Made by a program: the position numbers and the translations under genes. Source: Labia minor (taxonomy: Eukaryota > Arthropoda > Insecta > Dermaptera > Spongiphoridae). Taken from it: a stretch of DNA of 64,000 nucleotides. The DNA is taken from the NCBI GenBank assembly GCA_963082975.1, contig OY720345.1:12426491-12490490 (forward strand), written 5' to 3'. Position 1 is the first letter of the stretch, and each line of letters opens with the position of its first letter. The notes below the pieces were generated by a model. That model was not told the origin of the DNA, ran no database searches, and saw only the letters and a program-made list of their open reading frames with translations. Below are positions 57,115-64,000 of the stretch, piece after piece.

Positions 57115-57293
57115 AAATTTTTTCAATATGGTTTACTTAAAAAAACAAAAACAAAAACCCAAAAAGGTAAACCGTTTTTGGGATCACTTTTTTTCAATAT
57201 GATAAACTTTTACAATTATTTTTTTCTGTGTGCCGCCAAATTTGTAAACCGTTAAAAGTGTGCCGCGGTAAAAAAAAAGATTGAGAATCACTG
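57115..57293 (-). mobile_element. hAT-like MITE (family H2), copy 3
   Basis: Ends ATTGAGAATCACTG on the right, with GTGTGCCGCGGTAAAAAA and GCCGCCAAATTTG inside, the reverse of 49751-49957. The left end is eroded. Confidence 0.7.
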
Positions 57294-57684
57294 ATCTATA
57301 CAATAATAATAAGATGATTATCGTTTTGTTTTGTTTTTGTTGTTTTTACATTTACTAATAAAAAATCTCTGTTATGAGCATAAAGACCGAAGAAAAATAA
57401 ATGCTGTAAATTAATAATAAATTATAAAAATAGATAGAAAAATTTTTTCAAGGGGTTGATACATAAATTCTATTTAATAATAAAATTTTATGAATCTTAT
57501 TTTTTTTTTTTCTTAACTGATAAAGAAAAATATTTTGTTTTCATTTATCATGTAATTATATAATTTCATTTTCATTTCTTCTCTTTTGATTGCTTTTTGG
57601 ACATTTTAAAATTAATAAAGTATTAAAATTATTTTAAAATTAATATTTATTCATTAATTTATCCTTTTCATGATATTAATTTTT
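57294..57684. other. AT-rich stretch, nothing recognised
   Basis: No supported feature. Confidence 0.5.
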
Positions 57685-58301
57685 ACCGACCGACGATAGT
57701 AAGGGAGGTATTGTTTTCACACCAAATTTCACATGTGGAGATTTTTACATATCTCCACGAATCATGCATTTTCTTAACAGAAAAAAGTATCTTTAGCATG
57801 ATGTCTGTCCGTCCGTCCGTCCGTCCGTATAAATGTGTACAGCCTGAACGGCTCAACGGATTTTGATGAAATTTGGTATATTTACTTAATGCATCAGTGG
57901 GATGAATTGATCAACTTTTGGTTCAAATCCGGAAACCGGAAGTGGTAGCATTAGCGATCGACGATAGAAAGGGAAGGGTTATTTTCACACCAAATTTCAC
58001 ATGAGGAGATTTTTTACATATCATCACGAATCATTCACGTTGCATTGGTTTTATATTCGAGAATAATCATCTTTATTAGTTTTTTCTTGATTTAAAATTA
58101 TATGACGTCATCCAGCCATTCATGACGTCACAGCCTAGTCTTACATATATATTATAAATAAAATAAAATTACAAATATTTATGTTATATTCATATCTGTT
58201 TTTTATTATATTAATAGATATATTAAAATTATTTGAAATTGTTTCTGTAGCTGGAAATTAATTTTTCAACAGTCGGTCGGTTCGGACCTGGCCACAGGTC
58301 A
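57685..58301 (+). mobile_element. HelE Helitron-like element, copy 5, full length
   Basis: ACCGACCGACGATAGTAAGG ... GTCGGTCGGTTCGG, then the hairpin GACCTGGCCACAGGTC (58286-58301). Contains GTCCGTCCGTCCGTCCG, GAACGGCTCAACGG, GATGAAATTTGGTATA and two TGACGTCA-like sites. Best reference copy of the family here. Non-coding. Confidence 0.7.
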
Positions 58302-58555
58302 ACTTATTATATCAATTTTTCAATTTTTTTAATTAATTTTATTTATTTTGAATTTATATAATTAACAGTTTCAAATTTAAATAGTTATGTACAAATTCAC
58401 AATATCACAAGGATTTATGGTAGACATTTAAAGATTATTAAACATGTTTTCATCTTTTGCATCAAAATAAATAAAAAAAAAAAGAAAAAAAATTATAAAA
58501 TTTAAAAAAAAAGTGAAATATTTTTATCCTCGATACTTAATATGTTTATTAGGCA
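58302..58555. other. AT-rich stretch, nothing recognised
   Basis: No supported feature. Confidence 0.5.
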
Positions 58556-58830
58556 TAGTAGGCTATATATATATACAGATGAAGGTGGTAGTGGGGAGGA
58601 GGAGGAGGAGGAGGTGTGGATGGGGGAGAGTGTCTGTTGAAAGGAGGTCCTGGCGCCATAGCATCATCATCACACGTGGCCCCATATAAACATCCCTTCG
58701 CCCCCGGGGCGCTTGCCACACACGTATTTACATATTCAATCTCATCCGGGTCAGATCACTTCCCTATGATGAGAGGTGAACACAAAAATTTACATCTCTT
58801 TCAATAATTATAGATTATCCTTCTCCCTTA
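58556..58830. other. G+C-rich island in upstream flank
   Basis: GAGGAGGAGGAGGAGGTGTGG (T-box-like AGGTGTGG), TCCTGGCGCCATAGC, CACACGTGGCC, CCCCATATAAACATCCC (TATA/CArG-like), CGCCCCCGGGGCGC and AGGTGAACAC. A 63-codon frame has no domain. May be an enhancer or a promoter of an unrecognised transcript. Confidence 0.35.
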
Positions 58831-59028
58831 TGGAAAAAATAGATTTATTTTAATGTAAAATTTGGTAAATTATTTAAATTTTTCGTTTATTAACATAGAT
58901 TTATAATATTAAATCCATATCAGATTTCATATAATAATATAATATTATATCATATCACACATTGTTACTTGAATGAATAGATTCCTAAAGATTAGAGATA
59001 TTAAAACATTATTCGAATTAATTTTTTA

Positions 59029-59397
59029 CTATCTCGCCAGTGCGATCATGAAAATTTTCTATGTCGAGATTTTGATGTTTTTATAAGTTTTGAAGGTTCC
59101 TGAATCATTTTCACTAAGGTTGAGAAAAATGTGTGTGTGTGTGTGTGTGTATACGGGCATTATTCAATATTCGTAGTTTTCTATCAACTTTTGAGAAATG
59201 TAGCTCATCAGGAAGAGCGTCATTACCTACCACGTTTTCATTTTATTTTATTTAAACTGACCGTAAAAATAAAGATATATATTTGATAGTTTGTCACAAA
59301 AATTGTATAAAACTGTTATGTTTAGAATTTCAGCATGATTGAATCGCTGAAAGCACCGAAATTAAATTTTTAACACGACTGCAAATAACGCGCGAAT
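59029..59397 (-). mobile_element. HelA fragment, copy 6
   Basis: TATCTCGCCAGTGCGATCAT..., (GT)n at 59131-59149, CAGCATGATTGAATCGCTGA. The end with CACTCCAG is missing, replaced by a HelC copy. Confidence 0.65.
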
Positions 59398-59400
59398 GAA

Positions 59401-59789
59401 TATTTTTTTTTATTGGAAGAATGATAAATATATATCGTAATTTATAATTATAAAATATTATTAAAATATATATTTTTAATTTTATTTCGAAATTAAATTA
59501 AAAATTTTAAAATATTTTAAATATAAAAAAATATTAATACAATAACCTTTAAAAAAAGGCGGGAGTCAAATTTCAATATGGATGCCATTTTTGACATCTC
59601 CATATATAATTTTAAATTAAGAAAAAACTAATGAAAATGTATTTTTCCAGAGATATGAACAATAAAACTCAATTTTTCTTTATAAATACTATATCTAGTG
59701 TGAATTTGAAAAAAATCGTTAGAGCGGTTTTTGAGAACCCATGGCTAAACAAACAAACAAACAATTTTAGCTAGCATAATAAGATAAGA
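59401..59789 (-). mobile_element. HelC Helitron-like element, copy 5 (subfamily with GGCGGGAGTC)
   Basis: Minus strand starts A|TCTTATCTTATTATGCTAGC at 59789. Contains GGCGGGAGTCAAATTTC and AGAGCGGTTTTTGAGAACC. The 3' end is truncated at the HelA fragment. Confidence 0.7.
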
Positions 59790-59967
59790 TAATAAATTTA
59801 TAAAACAACTTAATATAATTTATATACAATGTAAATGAATGTAAAATGTTAAATCTTATATTTTTCAATAATAGTTCATTTTTATAATTTCAAAAAAAAA
59901 ATGTGTTCAAGATCAAAGATCAAAATTAAAGTATAATAAATATGAGTATATATATATATATATATAG

Positions 59968-60289
59968 TGTTGGTATAGGTTTCCGTGAATGTTATTGTTG
60001 TTATTACTATCAGATTTATCAGGGATATAATCACGTATTCTTGTGAGATTGTTTTCCCGATGTTTCGGCACCCATTTTGGCGCCATTTTCAAGGAATTAT
60101 TTTGGTGGGAATATTTTTGGGATTCTGGGTCTTAGCCTGTGTGACCAAGGGTTAATATCGGGATTTTGGGAGGATAGGTTGGTCGCAGTGAGTACAAAAC
60201 CATCAAATTCCAAAAATATTCCCACCTAAATAATGCCGAAAGGTCGAGAAAACAATCTCACAAAAATACGTGATTATATCCCTGATAAA

Positions 60290-60297
<8 letters not shown>
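59968..60297. mobile_element. Penelope-like inverted terminus with hammerhead-like stem-loop
   Basis: Arm 60007-60070 (ATCAGATTTATCAGGGATAT...) is inverted at 60234-60296, and 60096-60122 is inverted at 60204-60233. The left arm alone has about 25 extra bases. On the minus strand these form GGCGCC-loop-GGTGCC followed by GAAACATC, resembling the stem II-GAAA part of hammerhead motifs in Penelope-like terminal repeats. Flanked by (TA)n runs at 59947-59966 and 60294-60338. Confidence 0.45.
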
Positions 60298-60338
<41 letters not shown>

Positions 60339-60340
<2 letters not shown>

Positions 60341-60491
60341 ATGATTTATAAAATTTAATCAAGAGTGGTGGTAAATGTTGAAAAGTAAAAAAAGAATGAA
60401 CAGTCAGCAAAAAGAATCAATTAATGTTATTTTAAGGATGTTGTCTACAATGGATTTAATTGTAAAAGTATCAGCACATTTACATATACGA

Positions 60492-60527
<36 letters not shown>

Positions 60528-60870
60528 TTCTGTCGGTCAATTCAAAGTGAGAGATGTTTTACGTTTCATTTACACACCTCTCAACAGCAGTCGTCATCGT
60601 CGTTATTCCGCCTATATATAGAGAAAAGGAGAAGGAAAGGGAGAAAGAAAGAGAAAGAGAGAGAGAGAGGTGGCCGTTTCATAAAAAGTGGCTGGCTCTC
60701 CAATGTTTCAACCTAGAATCTATATAAGTATGTATGGTATGTGTATGTATTGTATTACATATATTACAACAAATCTTTAAAGCTTTCTCCTTAGCATCCC
60801 TCTTTTTCATTCCCCCGGTCCCTCTTTCCTTTAATCCTTCTTTCGTTCTTAAACCAAAAACCTCTTGACC
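60339..60870. other. Microsatellite plus non-repetitive islands
   Basis: (TA)n at 60494-60525, then TTTCTGTCGGTCAATTC, AACAGCAGTCGTCATCGTCG and a (GA)n tract (60625-60670). A C/T-rich island lies at 60785-60860. The 113-codon frame starting at 60375 is low-complexity and has no domain. Confidence 0.3.
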
Positions 60871-60999
60871 ATTTAATCAGCAGTTTTATTCAATAGTAAA
60901 GAATTTCAATTTTTTTTTTTTAAATTTCTATAATCCAATCAAGTTAGTATCTATTTAAAAAAACAACATTCATTGATTAAAAAAGAAAAAAATATACTA

Positions 61000-61000
61000 A

Positions 61001-61040
<40 letters not shown>
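61000..61040. repeat. (TATC)n microsatellite
   Basis: About ten ATCT units directly before the 5' end of HelC copy 6. Confidence 0.9.
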
Positions 61041-61041
<1 letters not shown>

Positions 61042-61042
61042 A

Positions 61043-61580
61043 TCTTATTATGCTAGTAAAAATTGGCCATGGGTTCTCAAAAACTGCTCTAACGATTTTT
61101 TTGAAATTCACACTAGAGATAGTATTTATAAAAAAGAATTAAGTTTTATTGAACACATCTCTGGAAAAATACATCTTCATTAGATTTTTTTTTTTAAATT
61201 TAAGTGTAAAAATATGACGTCACTATGTCATCCATATTGAAATTTGACTCCCGCCTTTTTTTAAAGGATATTGTATTAATATTTTTTTATATTTAAAATA
61301 TTTTAAAATTTTTTATTTAATTTCGAAATAAAATTAAAAATATATATTTTAATAATATTTTATAATTATAAATTACGATATATATTTATCATTCTTCCAA
61401 TAAAAGAAAAATATTCATGCACTTAGAAACATACCTAATAATACATATTTATGTATTATTGAGGACCCCAAGTTCCATTCATTTTAATCAGAGTATTAAT
61501 ATTACCAGCCAAACCCAATAATAATGAATTATTTTTTTTTAACCTAATTACCGAGCCGAGGTTCGGGGTCCCGGTACTTA
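61043..61580 (+). mobile_element. HelC Helitron-like element, copy 6, full length
   Basis: A|TCTTATTATGCTAGTAAAAA at the 5' end, GACTCCCGCCTTTTTTT inside, TAATATTACCAGCCAAACCC and the terminal palindrome CCGAGCCGAGGTTCGGGG followed by TCCCGGTACTTAA. Compared with copy 1 the 3' hairpin is longer and richer in G+C. Confidence 0.7.
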
Positions 61581-61612
61581 ATATAAATAGTTAAAAAATT
61601 AAAAATAATTTA

Positions 61613-61950
61613 TCTTATCTTATTATGCTAGCTAAAATTGTATATATCTATATATAACCATTCGTTCTCAAAAACCGCTCTAACGATTTTTTTCAAATTC
61701 ACACTAGATATAGTATTTATAAAGAAAAATTGAGTTTTATTGATCACATCTCTTGAAACTTACAGCTTCATTATTAATTTCTTAATTAAAAATTATATAT
61801 GGAAAACGTCAAAATTGGCATCCATTTTTATTTTTTAACTGAAATTGTATTAATATTTTTTTTTATTTAAAATATTTTAAAATTTATTATTTAATTTCGA
61901 AATAAAATTAAAAATATTTATTTTTAATAAAATATATATAGATATTTATT
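61613..61950 (+). mobile_element. HelC Helitron-like element, copy 7, 3'-truncated
   Basis: A|TCTTATCTTATTATGCTAGC start only 33 bases after copy 6. It runs to the common AATTTCGAAATAAAATTAAA block and stops near 61950, followed by a CA5-rich A tract (61963-61989). Confidence 0.65.
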
Positions 61951-62047
61951 AATCTCTCTCAAAAAAAAAAACAAAAACAAAAACAAAAATACATATACGT
62001 CTTGCTAAGAGAGTAAAAAATGTCGTTTTCATCATCTAAGTATTATT

Positions 62048-62530
62048 AGTCTATTGGGTAGAGGAAATGCCTGAGAGCTTGCCTTGGTAAATACAGATCA
62101 GCGCATTCTGGTTATACTCGGTATATCAGTAATGAAAAGATATATAATGAAGCAAACATAAATCGCATTGATTGCTTCATATTAAAATTAATAAGGAACC
62201 TTTATTGCCAAGTTGCACAGGTTCCAAATAGTCTCATTAGCTGGTCAATCTTCCAAAACGAGCCATATTTCAAAAACACTTTAAAAAGCGGTTTTATCCC
62301 ACCAGAGGCGTTCATATTCCTTGATAAACAAGGATATATACAGGATGATAATGGAATCCCAATTATCTATCATGTATTCAGGAGATATGGAGATAAATCC
62401 ATAACTTATGATCCGTTTCTGGATGGAAGAGATCCTTACAGAATATGGAGATGTAATATGCAAATTTCGAACAAAGACAAATTAGATTGGAAAAAGGTGG
62501 ATAAAAAAAGATGGTGGATCACATAATCTT

Positions 62531-62561
<31 letters not shown>

Positions 62562-62993
62562 TTTTAAAAAAAAAAAATGTAAATATTTATTTGTATCCTT
62601 ATAATTATATAATATATTGTACAATGTAACTTATAAGAAAAATTGTAAATAAATAATATTATCACCCTTCATCCCTCACCTCTTCCTTCACTTGCAATCT
62701 CCAGGTTTTACTAGTCTTTCCTGGTGAGTTGACAATCACAACCCTGATTATATGTATATTAAACTTAAAATATACTTAAGCAAAAAAAAAAGAAAAATGT
62801 AAATAAAACATAATATAATTAACTAAAATTGTAATAGCGTATCAATAAATGATCGCAAAAGAAACAATTTAATCTTGTAAATATTGTAACTTTCATCTTT
62901 TGTATGTTCTGATAATCAACTATTGTAAAAATTTTTTTGGCTAATAAACATACTCTTTAAAATGAAAAAATTGAAAAAGTCTATTGGGTAGAG
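62048..62993 (+). mobile_element. 5'-truncated LINE with 16-base target duplication
   Basis: The LINE body 62064-62977 lies between two copies of AGTCTATTGGGTAGAG (62048-62063 and 62978-62993), cut into a tRNA-like sequence. It contains a C-terminal RT frame (separate entry), a 3' UTR with a possible AATAAA at 62943-62948 and an A-rich end AATGAAAAAATTGAAAA. The perfect 16-base duplication indicates a young insertion by target-primed reverse transcription. Confidence 0.85.
62065..62526 (+). pseudogene. LINE ORF2 C-terminal frame, 153 codons, no start ATG
   Basis: Open from the 5' truncation to TAA at 62524-62526, uninterrupted. Early part TRYISNEKIYNEANINRID then FILKLIRNLYCQV resembles the RT-distal region of Jockey/I/CR1-type LINEs (YxSNxxIYxEAxIxxIxxFI). 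The later part AFIFLDKQGYIQDDNGIPI, DPYRIWRCNMQIS and KKRWWIT is not familiar. The frame lacks an ATG because the element is 5'-truncated. Its intactness supports recent insertion. Clade uncertain. Confidence 0.7.
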
Positions 62994-63040
62994 CGACTGT
63001 CTGACGATTCAACTTCGCAGGATCGAAACCGGCGGAAAAT
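62978..63040 (+). mobile_element. tRNA-like SINE head or tRNA pseudogene, interrupted by the LINE
   Basis: TATTGGGTAGAGCGACTG resembles a tRNA D-arm/A box. About 35 bases later GGATCGAAACCGG resembles a B box (GGTTCGAANCC). It is followed by A/T-rich sequence and no acceptor stem can be paired. The 5' side of the same sequence lies before 62048. Confidence 0.55.
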
Positions 63041-63149
63041 AATTTTTTTTTTTTTTTTAATCTATTATTTTTTAATAAATTACTATTTTATATTTATTTA
63101 TTCATTGTTCTTTTATTAAATTTAATATTTATTAATATTATTTATTATT

Positions 63150-63605
63150 AATTTATATATGGACAAATGACACTCATATTGAAATTTGACTCCCGCCTTT
63201 TTTTAAAAGATATTGTATTAATATTTTTTTTATATTTAAAATATTTTAAAATTTTTTATTTAATTTCGAAATAAAATTAAAAATATATATTTTAATAATA
63301 TTTTATAATTATAAATTACGATATATATTTATCATTCTTCCAATAAAAAAAAAAATATTCATGCACTTAAAAACATATCTAATCTATCTATATACATATT
63401 TATGTATTATTGAGGACCCCAAGTTCCATTCATTTTAATCAGATTGATGCAATGATGCAACATTTAATAATTGTAATAAATAATTAAAGAATTGTATATC
63501 AGCTCGGTGTCTCAAGTATTAATATTACCAGCCAAACCCAATATAATAATGAATTATTTTTTTTTAACTTAATTACCTAGCCGAGGCTCGGGGTCCCGGT
63601 GTGAT
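63150..63605 (+). mobile_element. HelC Helitron-like element, copy 8, 5'-truncated
   Basis: Starts within ATATTGAAATTTGACTCCCG and matches copy 6 to the end: GAGGACCCCAAGTTCCATTC, TAATATTACCAGCCAAACCC, GAGCCGAGGCTCGGGGTCCC. An extra CAGCTCGGTGTCTCAAG is inserted before the last block. Confidence 0.7.
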
Positions 63606-63734
63606 CTTAATATATTGTGAGAATTAGATAAATAATGTAGAGAGAAAAATTATTTAAAAATAGATATTTATTTAAATGAAATAAAATTATTTAATTTACA
63701 GAATGAAAATGTCTATAATAATGTCTAAACATTT

Positions 63735-63848
63735 TTTCGAGCGACAGCTCGGTATCCCAGGTATTAATATTACCAGCCAAACCCAATAATAATGAATCAT
63801 TTTTTTTAACTTAAGTACCGAGCCGAGGCTCGAGGTCCCGGTACTTTC
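63735..63848 (+). mobile_element. HelC 3' terminal module, solitary
   Basis: CGAGCGACAGCTCGG hairpin, TAATATTACCAGCCAAACCC and the nested palindrome AAGTACCGAGCC-GA-GGCTCG...CGGTACTT. It stands alone, without the Helitron body. The last bases of the window (63983-64000) repeat GGGGATTAATATTACCCC. Confidence 0.6.
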
Positions 63849-64000
63849 TCTTAAATGATAAAAATATTAAATAAAATTAATGTACTTATTTTTATATCTA
63901 TTCAAAATTATAAATGCTTGATATTTTTTATTTTATTTAAATAATAATTATTATATTATTTATTTGTGAGAACTGATTTTAGGGGATTAATATTACCCCA
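63849..64000. other. AT-rich stretch to window edge
   Basis: AT-rich sequence ending in GGGGATTAATATTACCCC, which may be the start of another HelC-type terminal module. Confidence 0.4.

Noticed and set aside
61000-61040. Short tandem arrays as CRISPR
   Set aside because: They are plain microsatellites without spacers, in a eukaryotic genome.
62978-63040. Functional tRNA gene
   Set aside because: D-arm and B-box-like parts are visible but no acceptor stem pairs and the sequence is interrupted by a LINE.
63983-64000. TAATATTAC, the nonanucleotide of geminivirus-type replication origins, here and at 61497, 63518 and 63764
   Set aside because: It is one word inside the repeated HelC terminal module, is expected several times by chance in DNA this AT-rich, and no Rep-like frame is present.

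Overview
Animal (metazoan) nuclear DNA, very AT-rich and dominated by transposon relics and simple repeats, with no prokaryotic gene organisation. The mix of mariner, hAT, RTE-like LINE, tRNA-derived SINE and Helitron-like elements, together with the SoxE protein sequence, suggests an arthropod. That placement is inference and the species is not identified.

The only host gene I can support is a SoxE (Sox8/9/10, Sox100B-type) transcription factor on the minus strand. Exon 1 (42010-42233) carries a short N-terminus with a poly-Q run and the SoxE dimerisation domain. Exon 2 (27208-27354) carries the first half of the HMG box and stops at the splice site that splits the HMG box in SoxE genes. Both junctions are phase 2 with good splice signals, and together they read through in one frame. 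Intron 1 is 14.65 kb. Intron 2 runs off the left edge and is at least 27.2 kb. The exon with the rest of the HMG box was not found in the window. A CRE-like site, a GC box and CCAAT boxes lie just upstream of exon 1.

The left part (1-27 kb) is intron 2. It holds hAT elements, a deleted mariner, Helitron-like copies, LINE and SINE pieces, and a near-perfect inverted duplication (18935-20934). The middle (27-42 kb) is intron 1, with further SINEs, long-TIR elements, two short hammerhead-like motifs, a 38-codon open frame inside a nested hairpin, and several compositionally distinct islands. The right part (42-64 kb) is upstream flank. It has mariner, hAT, piggyBac-like and LINE remnants, a Penelope-like inverted terminus, and a cluster of Helitron-like copies with GC-rich palindromic ends (61-64 kb).

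Scattered 0.1-0.5 kb islands of higher G+C, non-repetitive sequence sit in the AT-rich background. They look like the candidate regulatory fraction of a SoxE gene desert. One in intron 1 packs SOX, POU and SOX core sites into 16 bp. Many transposons show clear target-site duplications and nest in one another, so the relative order of insertion can be read. No LTR element, CRISPR array, rRNA or intact tRNA gene was recognised.
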